Source: Desulfovibrio sp. X2 (GTDB taxonomy: Bacteria; Desulfobacterota; Desulfovibrionia; Desulfovibrionales; Desulfovibrionaceae). From it: DNA of 33,162 nt. The notes beneath the pieces were generated by a model. The model was not told where the DNA came from. It saw only the letters and a program-made list of their open reading frames with translations, and did no database searches. Below are positions 18,459 to 25,936 of this stretch, piece by piece; the stretch's first letter is position 1; each line of letters begins with the position of its first letter. The stretch spans positions 1 to 33,162 of the forward strand of contig NZ_ATHV01000003.1 in the NCBI RefSeq assembly GCF_000422205.1. The letters run 5' to 3'. The translations under genes and the position numbers were made by a program.

Positions 18459-19422
18459 CTGCCAGCCTCTCCGCGCCGCGCAGCTTGGCGCTGCGGGACC
18501 TGGGGTTGGCCGCCTGCTCCTCGTCCGAGGCCGTGAGCGGCTTCTTGGTGAGGATCTTCACGCGGGCCTTGTGGTCGCAGGTGCACATGGGCTGGCGCGG
18601 CGGGCAGATGCAGCCCTGGGCCTCGCGCTTGAAGGCCCGCTTGACCATGCGGTCCTCCAGGGAGTGGAACGAGATGACCGCCAGGCGGCCGCCGGGCGCG
18701 AGGTAGTCGATGACGGAGGAAAGAAAGGCGTCGAGCTCGCCGAGCTCGTCGTTCACGGCCATGCGCAGGCCCTGGAAGGTGCGGGTGGCGGGGTGGTTCC
18801 TGGCCGTGCGGCGCCACTTGGCGGGGTAGGCCTGCTCCACGATGGCCGCGAGCCGTGCGGTGGTCTCGATGGGAGCCTCCTCGCGGGCCGCGACGATGGC
18901 GCGGGCGATGCGCCCGGCGAGCGGGTCCTCGCCCAGGTCGCCGATGATCTCCGCGAGGCGCTGGAAAGATGCCTTGTTGACCAGGGCCGAGGCAGGCACG
19001 GCTCCGGCCGAGGGGTCCATGCGCATGTCCAGGGGGCCGTCGCGCAGGAACGAAAAGCCGCGCTCGGCCGTGTCGAGCTGCAGGCTCGAAACGCCGAGAT
19101 CGACCAAAGCGCCGTCCAGGCTATTCCACCCGACCTGCCTCATCGCGTCCTCGAACCTGCTGAACGGACCATGCCACAAATGAACCTTTCCCTTGTACCC
19201 CCCCAGTCTGCGTTCCGCCGTGGCCAGGGCCGCTTCGTCGCGGTCCAGGCCCAGCACCTCGGCCTCGCCTCCGCTCGCCTTCAGGATCTGCTCGGTATGG
19301 CCTCCCATGCCGAGCGTTCCGTCCAGATAGCGGCCCCCGTTGCGCGGCCGAAGCAACTCCACGACCTGGGAGGGCATGACGGGCAGGTGCCCCCAGTCGC
19401 CCTTCCCTTCGTCGTGGCCCAT
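18451..19422 (-). CDS. rsmH: 16S rRNA (cytosine-1402 N4) methyltransferase RsmH (MraW)
   Basis: RsmH methylates N4 of C1402 of 16S rRNA in the ribosomal P site. The 323-residue protein has HLPVMPSQVVELL near the start, the SAM-binding YLDGTLGMGGHTEQIL, LGLDRDEAAL, VDLGVSSLQLD followed by GFSF, and the late SFHSLEDRMVKRAFK and KKPLTASDEE, all family hallmarks. The ATG directly abuts the mraZ stop codon (19423-19425). This is the usual second gene of the dcw cluster. Confidence 0.97.
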   Translation of the reverse strand: MGHDEGKGDWGHLPVMPSQVVELLRPRNGGRYLDGTLGMGGHTEQILKASGGEAEVLGLDRDEAALATAERRLGGYKGKVHLWHGPFSRFEDAMRQVGWNSLDGALVDLGVSSLQLDTAERGFSFLRDGPLDMRMDPSAGAVPASALVNKASFQRLAEIIGDLGEDPLAGRIARAIVAAREEAPIETTARLAAIVEQAYPAKWRRTARNHPATRTFQGLRMAVNDELGELDAFLSSVIDYLAPGGRLAVISFHSLEDRMVKRAFKREAQGCICPPRQPMCTCDHKARVKILTKKPLTASDEEQAANPRSRSAKLRGAERLADA

Positions 19423-19869
19423 CTAAAAGCCCACCTCGATGCCGGTGGCGGCGATGTCGTCCGAAACGTTGTCGAAGTCCTGCGCCTCGATCTCCTCGAA
19501 GCCGGCCTTGTCCCAGATCTCGAACTTGATTCCGACCCCGACCAGGACCACGTCCTTGTCGAGGTGCGCATAGCCGCGCAGGCTCTGCGGAATGAGCACG
19601 CGCCCCTGGCGGTCCAGCTCGACGGTCTGCGCGCCGCCGATGAAGAAGCGCATGAAGTCGCGGACCTTGCGGTTGGGGTTCTTGATCTGGGCGAACCTGG
19701 CCTCGATGTGACTCCACTCGGACAGGGGATAGCCGACGACGCAGTTGTCGAACTTGGCGAGCATGAGCCTGCCTCCTGCGTCATCCTTGACCAGGATGTC
19801 CCGAAACTCGGGCGGAAGCATGAGCCTGCCCTTCGGGTCTATGCTGCGGTATGAATGGCCGCGGAACAT
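19423..19869 (-). CDS. mraZ: Transcriptional regulator MraZ
   Basis: MraZ is a SpoVT/AbrB-fold DNA-binding protein that controls its own operon. The 148-residue product has two such repeats: MFRGHSYRSIDPKGRLMLPPEFRD at the N-terminus and VELDRQGRVLIPQSLRGYA in the second half. The ATG at 19869 is chosen over an upstream in-frame start because the protein then begins with the family's usual MFRG and has GGAG seven bases upstream. It is the first gene of the operon. GTGG direct repeats just upstream (19880-19915) are its likely own binding site. Confidence 0.96.
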   Translation of the reverse strand: MFRGHSYRSIDPKGRLMLPPEFRDILVKDDAGGRLMLAKFDNCVVGYPLSEWSHIEARFAQIKNPNRKVRDFMRFFIGGAQTVELDRQGRVLIPQSLRGYAHLDKDVVLVGVGIKFEIWDKAGFEEIEAQDFDNVSDDIAATGIEVGF

Positions 19870-19879
19870 CCTGATCTCT

Positions 19880-19915
19880 CCACCTGCTTTACCACTAATT
19901 ACCACTTCTTCCCAC
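19880..19915 (-). promoter_or_regulatory. MraZ-box direct repeats (autoregulatory operator)
   Basis: The minus strand carries GTGGGAAGAA, GTGGTAATTA and GTGGTAAAGC in tandem, exactly 10 bp apart (blocks at 19911, 19901 and 19891). A fourth GTGG lies at 19880-19883, 12 bp further on. Characterised MraZ proteins bind GTGG(G/T)-type repeats spaced 10 bp upstream of mraZ. The repeats fall between a TTGACA -35 element and the mraZ ribosome-binding site. Confidence 0.75.
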
Positions 19916-19918
19916 AAC

Positions 19919-19947
19919 CTCTTCACGGAACCCCCCGAAAATGTCAA
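19919..19947 (-). promoter_or_regulatory. Candidate dcw operon promoter
   Basis: A perfect TTGACA lies on the minus strand at 19942-19947. At 17-bp spacing the -10 position reads GAAGAG, a poor match, so this promoter may be weak or need help. It sits directly upstream of the MraZ repeats, which would overlap the start of transcription. Confidence 0.45.
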
Positions 19948-19969
19948 CCCCCCTCTCCCTTTTTCGGTT

Positions 19970-20048
19970 CCTTTTTTTTGCAGAAAGGTGAAAGAAAAAA
20001 TGCAGTAAAAAATAAATAGAATAAAAACATGATGTTAAAAACAATTCA
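19970..20048. other. AT-rich island in the dcw / HD-GYP intergenic region
   Basis: About 80 bases are dominated by A and T (runs such as CTTTTTTTTG, AAAGAAAAAA and AATAAATAGAATAAAAA) inside an otherwise very GC-rich window. There is no gene. It lies upstream of the mraZ promoter, where an UP element, a bend or a nucleoid-protein site would fit. It also has promoter-like words facing the plus strand (TTAAAA at 20035 and TGTAAT at 20056). Confidence 0.5.
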
Positions 20049-20109
20049 CGAGGCATGTAATAGGACACCTTTTGGCAACGTCACGCCGATGCAACAGTGG
20101 TCCAGGAGC

Positions 20110-20300
20110 GGTGGGAGAAAGCGGCTACCACTCTCTCCCACCGGCTGCCCGAGAGGGCCGTATGCCAGCGACCGAGCCCTTTTCAGGGGCTTGTGCGCGC
20201 CCCGAGTGGGCGCGAGGTGGGAAAAACGCCGCAGCCTGGGCCGGAATGCGCGGAAACAAAAGGCTTTCCGAGAATCCAGGCTTGCAACGCGGCCTGCAAG
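20110..20300 (+). ncRNA. Candidate structured RNA or leader upstream of the HD-GYP gene
   Basis: No coding signal is seen. Consecutive perfect inverted repeats follow each other: GGTGGGAGA/TCTCCCACC (20110-20118 with 20134-20142), AGCCC/GGGCT (20175-20179 with 20187-20191), CGCGCCC/GGGCGCG (20196-20202 with 20208-20214), AGCCTGG/CCAGGCT (20233-20239 with 20276-20282) enclosing CGGAAA/TTTCCG (20251-20256 with 20265-20270), and CTTGCA/TGCAAG (20281-20286 with 20295-20300). A TATAAA word lies at 20319-20324. It matches no RNA family I know by sequence; strand is assumed from the downstream gene. Confidence 0.35.
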
Positions 20301-20453
20301 TCTGTAAGCCTACCTGACTATAAAGTGTCGGAACGAGGCAGGCGCCTCCGGCTCCGGGAGGGCCGGATCCGGCTTCGCAGATTCCAGCCTCCGCGGCCGG
20401 CGCGGCGGCGCGGGTGTCCAGGACGAGGCTCACGAACCCCGAGAAGGGACCAT

Positions 20454-21467
20454 ATGGCCGACAAAAAGCTTTCCGATGTCCCGGAGAATCTCAACGAGGA
20501 ATACTACCAGATCAGCGGCGACATCCTCGACAGCTTCTCGAAGTACCGGCCCCCGCTCGACATCTTCCTCTTCCGCGAGGACATCGCGCGCATCGAGACC
20601 TTCTTCCGCGCCGGGGACCGCCTGTCCAACGAGCGGGTGGAGGAGCTCTCCCGGCTGGTCCACGAAGGCTTCATCTTCGTCTCCCGCAAGGACCACCACA
20701 TCTACGTCAAGCACATCGCGCACCAGCTCGACCTGATCCTGGTGGACAAGAACCTCCAGGAGGGCGAGATCGCGGACATCTTCGCCCAGGCCCTGACCAT
20801 GCGCATGGAGAACTTCCTGGAGCAGCCGGTCAAGGCCGCCTACGACCGCCTCTACGAGGACATCATGGTCCTCACGGAATACCTCTGGCACGACATCTAC
20901 CGCATCCGCGCCCTGATGCGCCGCCTGCACGCCGAGCACACCCTGGCCGCGCACTCGGTCAACTGCGGCATCATGGGGCTCGCGCTCTACCTGCGGCTCA
21001 ACGCCGAGGAGCTGAAGAAGCAGCAGGTCAAGCGCAAGGTCTTCGACAATCTGGCCGTGGGGCTCTTCGTGCACGACCTGGGCATGAGCAAGATCCCCCT
21101 CTTCCTGCGCACCAAGACCCAGGCGCTCTCGCGCGACGAGCAGGCCAAGATCCTGGCCCACACCACCACGGGCATCGAGATGCTCGGCAAGCTCGACCTG
21201 CGCTTCAAGGAGGTCGAGGCCTGCGTGGGCGAGCACCACGAGCGCATGGACGGCTCGGGCTACCCCCAGAAGCAGAAGGGCAACGACATCTCTCCCCTCG
21301 GCCGCCTGTGCGCGGCCGTGGACTCCTACTGCGCCATGATCGTGAAGCGGCCCTTCGCCCCGGCCATGAGCCCGGCCGACGCCTGCGCCGCCCTGGTCAA
21401 GGACGAGAAGCGCTACGACCCGCGCATGACCCGGGCGCTGCAGGCCATCGTCCTGACCGGCAAGTAG
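20454..21467 (+). CDS. HD-GYP domain protein (putative c-di-GMP phosphodiesterase)
   Basis: The protein has 337 residues. Residues 1-140 are an acidic helical region without a recognised domain. The C-terminal half is an HD-GYP domain: HDLGMSKIP (HD at 207-208), HTTTGIEML, HHERMDGSGYP (HHE at 261-263, GYP ending at 271). HD-GYP enzymes hydrolyse cyclic di-GMP with a two- or three-iron centre. The usual HDxGK reads HDLGM here, with lysine two residues later. The ATG at 20454 follows GAAGGGA; the open frame extends upstream but lacks domain content. There is no receiver or membrane segment, so the input signal is unknown. Confidence 0.85.
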   Translation: MADKKLSDVPENLNEEYYQISGDILDSFSKYRPPLDIFLFREDIARIETFFRAGDRLSNERVEELSRLVHEGFIFVSRKDHHIYVKHIAHQLDLILVDKNLQEGEIADIFAQALTMRMENFLEQPVKAAYDRLYEDIMVLTEYLWHDIYRIRALMRRLHAEHTLAAHSVNCGIMGLALYLRLNAEELKKQQVKRKVFDNLAVGLFVHDLGMSKIPLFLRTKTQALSRDEQAKILAHTTTGIEMLGKLDLRFKEVEACVGEHHERMDGSGYPQKQKGNDISPLGRLCAAVDSYCAMIVKRPFAPAMSPADACAALVKDEKRYDPRMTRALQAIVLTGK

Positions 21468-21520
21468 CCGGGCGCCCCCGCGCGGCTCCCCGAGGCCGCC
21501 TCCGCACCTCCCGATGCACG

Positions 21521-21577
21521 AAAAGAGCCCGGACGAGGCGGGACGCGGCCCATGGCCGTGCCCCGCCTCATCCGGGC
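21521..21577 (-). terminator. Intrinsic terminator of the CBS-domain gene
   Basis: Two 16-base arms (21527-21542 and 21562-21577) pair with a single mismatch. On the minus strand the stem is followed by TCTTTTCGT. It lies about 57 nt past the CBS gene stop at 21634 and between two convergent genes. The hairpin may also slow plus-strand transcription from the HD-GYP gene, but no T-run follows on that side. Confidence 0.65.
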
Positions 21578-21633
21578 CCTCGAACGTCTTCTCGCGGCGT
21601 CGGCGCGCGCGGCGTCGAGCCCGCTTTCGGCGC

Positions 21634-22116
21634 CTACAGCACCTTGACCATCTCGTGGGTGATTTCGCGGAACAGGTCGCCGATGAGGATGACGCCGATG
21701 GCCCGCCCCCCCTCCTCCACCACGACCCAGCTGCGCTTGGACTCGATGAGCGCGTTCAGGACCAGAAGCAGCGGATCGCCGGGCTTCACCATGGGCGTGT
21801 CCCGGTGCATGATCTTCCTGACCTCGGTGCCGCAGCACAGCATGCAGGCGCGGCCGAAGGCGGCGTCCCAGTCGGCCTCGTCGACGTTGCTCACGTCCTC
21901 CTTGAGGACGCAGTCCTCGGCGGCGCGCAGCACGTCCCAGGCGGTGACCACGCCCGCGAGCTTGCCGAGCTCGGTGACCACGACCATGAGGTGGGCCTCG
22001 GGCTGCTCCCTCAGGCGCTCACGCATCTTGTTCATCACCTCGCCCAGGGTGGCGTTCTCGCGGATGGTCTCGAAGTCCTCCCGCATCACATCCCAGGCCC
22101 TTTTGCGCAGAATCAT
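21634..22116 (-). CDS. CBS-domain pair protein
   Basis: This 160-residue protein consists of two CBS motifs and little else. The first starts at AWDVMREDFETIRENATLGEVM and ends at GVVTAWDVLRAAED. The second starts at EVRKIMHRDTPMVKPGDPLL and ends at GVILIGDLFREIT. A linker with ACMLCCGTEV joins them. CBS pairs usually bind adenosine nucleotides and regulate partner proteins. The ATG at 22116 has GGAGGAG upstream; the longer open frame has no support. It is divergent from the HD-domain gene at 22218, with which it shares a 101-bp regulatory gap. Confidence 0.87.
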   Translation of the reverse strand: MILRKRAWDVMREDFETIRENATLGEVMNKMRERLREQPEAHLMVVVTELGKLAGVVTAWDVLRAAEDCVLKEDVSNVDEADWDAAFGRACMLCCGTEVRKIMHRDTPMVKPGDPLLLVLNALIESKRSWVVVEEGGRAIGVILIGDLFREITHEMVKVL

Positions 22117-22143
22117 CGTCTCCTCCCGTTCGCGTGTTGCGCC

Positions 22144-22172
22144 TTGTGCTTTGCCGGGGCCACCGCTACAGT
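22144..22172 (+). promoter_or_regulatory. Candidate promoter for the HD-domain four-gene unit
   Basis: TTGTGC and TACAGT are separated by 17 bp in the gap between the divergent CBS and HD genes. Each hexamer matches the sigma-70 consensus only partly. Confidence 0.3.
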
Positions 22173-22217
22173 GGCCGCCTGTACAGCGTCCCACTCCTCT
22201 AACCTGACCGGGCATCC

Positions 22218-23462
22218 ATGCCAAGCATCCGCAAGAGCCTCCTGCAGCTCATTTTCTCCGGGTCGTCCATGAAGCGGTGGAACGACAAGCTCCGTCCCAT
22301 CGAGCTCTACGAGGTGGACAAGCAGGGGCACAAGATGATGGTCGCCTGGATGCTCTACGAGCTGAACTCGCGGGGCATGCCGCTTTCCGAGAAGCTGGCC
22401 CTGGGCGAGGCCGTGGTCGAGGGCGGGCTCTTCGACTACCTCTACCGGCTGGTGATCACGGACATCAAGCCGCCCGTCTTCTATAAGATAAAGGCCAACC
22501 CCGAGCACTACCGCCGCCTCACGGCCTGGGTCGTGGGCCAGCTCGCGCCGCGCATCCAGGTGGTGGGCGACGAGTTCACCGCGCGGCTGCGCGCCTATCT
22601 CGCCGTGCCGGACCACCAGGACCTCGCGGGCCGCATCCTGCACGCCGCGCACATCTACGCCAGCCGCTACGAGTTCTCCCTGATCAAGCAGCTGAACCCC
22701 TGGGACGAGGAGTTCGACGAGATCGAGAGCGACTTCCAGAACACGCTCGCCTCCCACGCGGACCTGGCCGGGGTGCCGGAGCTCCTGCGCGAGGGCTCGC
22801 CCCTCGAGCGCTTCGCGAGCCTGTGCGGCAGGCTGCGCTTCCAGACCCGCTGGTCGCAGACCCCGCGCATCCCCGAGACCACCGTGCTCGGCCACCTCTT
22901 CGTGGTCGCGGCCTGCGCCTACTTCTTCTCGCTCGAGCTCTCCGCCTGCCGGGCGCGGCGCATCAACAACTTCTTCGCCGGTCTGGTGCACGACCTGCCC
23001 GAGCTGCTCACGCGCGACATCATCTCGCCGGTCAAGCGCAGCGTGGAGGGCATCGCGGACATCATCCAGGAATACGAACACGCCGAGCTCGAGAGCCGCG
23101 TGCTCGGCCCCCTGCGGCGCGGCGGCGCCGAGGACCTGGCCGCGCGGCTCAGCTACTTCCTGGGCCTGGACGTGGGCTCGGAGTTCGAGACCGTGGTCCG
23201 CAAGAAGGACGGCAAGCAGCTCAAGATCGACTGGAGGACGCTCGGCGAGTCCTACAACTGCGACGAGTTCGACCCCAAGGACGGCCATCTGCTGAAGATC
23301 TGCGACAACCTCGCGGCCTTCCTCGAGGCCTACACCGCCGTGCGCAACGGCATCACCTCCGACCAGCTGCAGCAGGCCCTGTGGCGCATCCGGGGCCAGT
23401 ACGCCCAGGAGCCCTTCCAGCACGGCGTGCACATAGGCGCGCTCCTGGCCGACTTCGACTGA
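22218..23462 (+). CDS. YfbR-like HD-domain phosphohydrolase with degenerate second HD unit
   Basis: The protein has 414 residues. The C-terminal half has an HD domain of the YfbR/HD_3 type: ETTVLGHLFVVA (H226) and LVHDLPELLTRDIISPVK (HD at 258-259). YfbR itself is a 5'-deoxynucleotidase. The N-terminal half appears to repeat the pattern in decayed form, QGHKMMVAW (H38) and EGGLFDYLYRLVITDIKPPV, with TDIKPPV matching RDIISPV but no HD pair. The substrate is unknown. The ATG at 22218 has no clear ribosome site; a second ATG at 22269 is possible. It heads a four-gene unit with small gaps (21 bases to the next gene). Confidence 0.8.
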   Translation: MPSIRKSLLQLIFSGSSMKRWNDKLRPIELYEVDKQGHKMMVAWMLYELNSRGMPLSEKLALGEAVVEGGLFDYLYRLVITDIKPPVFYKIKANPEHYRRLTAWVVGQLAPRIQVVGDEFTARLRAYLAVPDHQDLAGRILHAAHIYASRYEFSLIKQLNPWDEEFDEIESDFQNTLASHADLAGVPELLREGSPLERFASLCGRLRFQTRWSQTPRIPETTVLGHLFVVAACAYFFSLELSACRARRINNFFAGLVHDLPELLTRDIISPVKRSVEGIADIIQEYEHAELESRVLGPLRRGGAEDLAARLSYFLGLDVGSEFETVVRKKDGKQLKIDWRTLGESYNCDEFDPKDGHLLKICDNLAAFLEAYTAVRNGITSDQLQQALWRIRGQYAQEPFQHGVHIGALLADFD

Positions 23463-23483
23463 TCCCGCCCGGCTCGACCCGTC

Positions 23484-24170
23484 ATGTATCTGGACATCCG
23501 CACCCTCACCGTGGCCGTGGCCATCATCAGCTTCGTGGGCTGCGCGGCCTTCTGGGCCATGCTCCGCCTGCGGCTTCCCCTGCACGGCCCGGGCTGGTGG
23601 AGCGCGGCCAGCGGCTGCGTCGGCGTGGTCTTCTCCTTCATCTCCCTGCGCCCCGGCATCTCCTGGCTCCTCGGCATCCTCGCCAGCAACGTGCTCGCCG
23701 TGGCGGCCCTCTGCCTGCTCTGGACAGGCCTCAGGCTCTTCCTCGGCCGACGTCCGCCCTCCTTCCTCCTGCTCGCGCTGCTCCTGCTGTCCGTGACAGC
23801 GACCTTCGCGGCCGCCTACACCCTCTCGCCCCAGGGCAGCCTGGGCTTTCGCATCATCTTCATCTCGCTCCTGCTGTCCGGCATCTTCCTGATCATCACC
23901 CGCGAGCTATTCATCGGCATGCCCGCGCGCAGCCCCGGGCGTCTGCTGCTCTCCGCCGCGTTCCTGCTGCACGCGGCGTTTCTCCTGGTGCGGGCCGCGC
24001 TGACCTACGTCTTCGGGGCCACGCTTCCGCTGCTCGTCTCCGGGCCGGTGACCATGGCGGCCATGCTCGTGGCCGTGGCCTTCATGGCCCTCCTCCTCGC
24101 GGGACTCGGGCTCGTCGTTGTGGAGCGCCTGCAGGCCGAGGCACGCCCGGTCCGGAACCTGCGGGACTGA
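23484..24170 (+). CDS. Polytopic membrane protein, paralogue of the next gene
   Basis: The product has 228 residues with about seven hydrophobic segments and almost no soluble part. It shares RLPLxGPGxW, LRPxxxWLL, LxWTGxRxFLG, SPxGSxxFRIIFxSL and LVRAALTYVxGxTLP with the following gene, so the two are a tandem duplication. The pattern resembles the unnamed membrane sensor region found at the N-terminus of many GGDEF diguanylate cyclases in Desulfovibrio, but no GGDEF or other output domain is attached. No clear ribosome site precedes the ATG; translation may depend on the upstream HD gene 21 bases away. Function unknown. Confidence 0.75.
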   Translation: MYLDIRTLTVAVAIISFVGCAAFWAMLRLRLPLHGPGWWSAASGCVGVVFSFISLRPGISWLLGILASNVLAVAALCLLWTGLRLFLGRRPPSFLLLALLLLSVTATFAAAYTLSPQGSLGFRIIFISLLLSGIFLIITRELFIGMPARSPGRLLLSAAFLLHAAFLLVRAALTYVFGATLPLLVSGPVTMAAMLVAVAFMALLLAGLGLVVVERLQAEARPVRNLRD

Positions 24171-24193
24171 GAAGGGACCTGGGGAAAAGAGAC

Positions 24194-24973
24194 ATGGACG
24201 TCACCACGCTCGCCGGAATAGCCTGCCTGACCAGCTTTTCGGGCTGCGTCTGCTTCCTGATCCTCGCGCGCATGCGCCTCCCCCTGCGCGGCCCGGGCTA
24301 CTGGGCCTGCGCCACGGCCTGCGGCGCAACGGGCTATCTCTTCGTCGCCCTGCGTCCCCTCTCGCCCTGGCTGCTGAACATCATCGTCGCCAACATCCTC
24401 TTCATCAGCTGCCTCATGCTGCACTGGACCGGCATCCGGCGCTTCCTGGGCTGGTCGCCCTCTCCCCTGCTGCGCCTGCTCCTGGTCTCGTGCGTCGCCT
24501 ATCCCATCTGCTATGCCATCTCCCCCCTGGGCAGCCAGCAGTTCCGCATCATCTTCTTCTCGCTGACCATCGCGGCCGTGCTCCTGCTCATGGCCCGCGA
24601 CCTGCTCTCCGCGGCCCGGCCGTCCAGACGGCACAGCCTCGCGGCGCGCCGCATGCTCGCCCTGGCCCTGTCCCTCAACGCGACCATGCTCATCGTGCGC
24701 GCGGCGCTGACCTACGTGCTCGGCGTCACCCTGCCCACGTTCATCAGCGGCACGCTGACCCTCGCGACCTTCAGCGCCTCCATCGTCTTCTCCACCTTCT
24801 TCATCTTCGGCCTGATGCTCTTCGTGCTCGCCGAGTGCGTTCCGGTTCCCGCGAAAGAGCCGCTCCCGGAATCGCCACCGGAGGGGATCGGGCAAGACGG
24901 GGAGCAGGGCGAGGAGATTCTGCCGGCAGGCTCGTCGGGCCTGCCCGGGGCCCCGGGAGGACAGAACGCATGA
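24194..24973 (+). CDS. Polytopic membrane protein, paralogue of the previous gene
   Basis: The product has 259 residues with about seven membrane segments, then a soluble acidic Pro/Gly-rich tail from about residue 216 (VPAKEPLPESPPEG and following). The membrane part aligns along its length with the preceding gene (shared RLPLRGPGYW, FRIIFFSL, LVRAALTYVLGVTLP type segments; the last appears as IVRAALTYVLGVTLP). No output domain is present. The ATG at 24194 lies 23 bases after its paralogue and is preceded by a purine-rich GGGGAAAAGAGA. Its stop codon overlaps the start of the methyltransferase gene as ATGA. Function unknown. Confidence 0.75.
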   Translation: MDVTTLAGIACLTSFSGCVCFLILARMRLPLRGPGYWACATACGATGYLFVALRPLSPWLLNIIVANILFISCLMLHWTGIRRFLGWSPSPLLRLLLVSCVAYPICYAISPLGSQQFRIIFFSLTIAAVLLLMARDLLSAARPSRRHSLAARRMLALALSLNATMLIVRAALTYVLGVTLPTFISGTLTLATFSASIVFSTFFIFGLMLFVLAECVPVPAKEPLPESPPEGIGQDGEQGEEILPAGSSGLPGAPGGQNA

Positions 24974-25890
24974 CGCTCTCCCCCGAGATCGTGCGCATCC
25001 TGCGCTGCCCGGCCTGCGGGGGCGGCCTGTCGGGCCCGGGGCCGGGGTTCTCCTGCCCCGCCTGCGGCGCGGTCTACGATCCCGCGCCCGGAGGGAGCGG
25101 CGGCGGCGAGGGCGGGCGGCCGGACCTGCGCCTGCGCGCGCCGCTGCGCGTCATGCAGGAGGCGGTCCTCGGCCGGGCCGCGGCCGTGCCCCCCGGCATC
25201 GACCTCGCGCCCCTGCGCGCCAACCCGGCGCCGGAGGTGGATTTCTCCGGCCTTCCCCGCACGACCCATCTCGCGCCCGTGCTCCTGAGCCACTTCCCGG
25301 CCGCGAAGCGCCGGGGAGAGCCCGCCCTGGACCTCGGCTGCGGCCGGGGCAGGCACCGCGCGGCCGTGGAGCGCGCGGGCTGGACCTGGACGGGCGCCGA
25401 CTATGCGGCCGAGGCCGCGCCGCTGCTCTGCGACGCCCACGCCCTGCCCTTCGCGGACGAGTCCTTCGGCTTCGTACTCTCCATGGCCGTGCTCGAGCAC
25501 CTCTCCCACCCCTACCGCGGCTGCGCCGAGGTCGCGCGGGTGCTCAGGCCCGGCGGCCGCTTCATCGCCACCATGGCCTTCCTCGAGCCCTTCCATAAGA
25601 ACAGCTTCTTCAACATCTCCCACCTGGGCGCGCTGTCCCTGCTCGAGGCCTCCGGGCTCAGGCCGCTCTTCGTGGCGCCGGGGCGAAACGGCCTCTATTC
25701 GCTCGCGCGCATGGGGCTCTTCGCCGGGCTGCCCAAGCGCCTGGCCCACGGCCTGGTCATGCCCGTGGACCTGCTCCACCGCCTGTGGTGGAAGATCGGC
25801 CGCAGCCGCTGGCCGAGGTTGACGGAAGGCTGGCGGAAGGTCATTCTCTCGGGCGACGTGACGGTCGTCGCCGAGAAACCGGCGAGATGA
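24970..25890 (+). CDS. Class I SAM-dependent methyltransferase with N-terminal zinc ribbon
   Basis: The product has 306 residues. The N-terminus carries a Trm112-like zinc ribbon with two CPAC knuckles (C13, C16, C29, C32). A methyltransferase domain follows: motif I ALDLGCGRGRH (119-129), an acidic strand TGADYA, DAHALPFADESFGFVLSMAVLEHL, and the late VLRPGGRFIATM. This layout is typical of Methyltransf_11 enzymes; the substrate is unknown. The start ATG overlaps the previous stop as ATGA, so it is coupled to the membrane-protein genes. It is the last gene of the unit; no clear terminator precedes the rplM promoter at 25908. Confidence 0.87.
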   Translation: MTLSPEIVRILRCPACGGGLSGPGPGFSCPACGAVYDPAPGGSGGGEGGRPDLRLRAPLRVMQEAVLGRAAAVPPGIDLAPLRANPAPEVDFSGLPRTTHLAPVLLSHFPAAKRRGEPALDLGCGRGRHRAAVERAGWTWTGADYAAEAAPLLCDAHALPFADESFGFVLSMAVLEHLSHPYRGCAEVARVLRPGGRFIATMAFLEPFHKNSFFNISHLGALSLLEASGLRPLFVAPGRNGLYSLARMGLFAGLPKRLAHGLVMPVDLLHRLWWKIGRSRWPRLTEGWRKVILSGDVTVVAEKPAR

Positions 25891-25907
25891 AATTTACGAG
25901 GGTTTGC

Positions 25908-25936
25908 TTGACAGCCTCTTTCAAAGCGTCTATGCA
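25908..25936 (+). promoter_or_regulatory. Promoter of rplM-rpsI
   Basis: A perfect TTGACA (25908-25913) and TATGCA (25931-25936) are separated by 17 bp, about 40 bases before the rplM ATG. An inverted repeat TCAAAG/CTTTGA (25921-25926 with 25944-25949) brackets the -10 element and could serve a regulator or form part of the leader. Confidence 0.6.

Noticed and set aside
20073-20095. Sigma-54-like TGGCA...ATGCA before the structured region
   Set aside because: The GG and GC elements are about 15 bases apart instead of the required 10.
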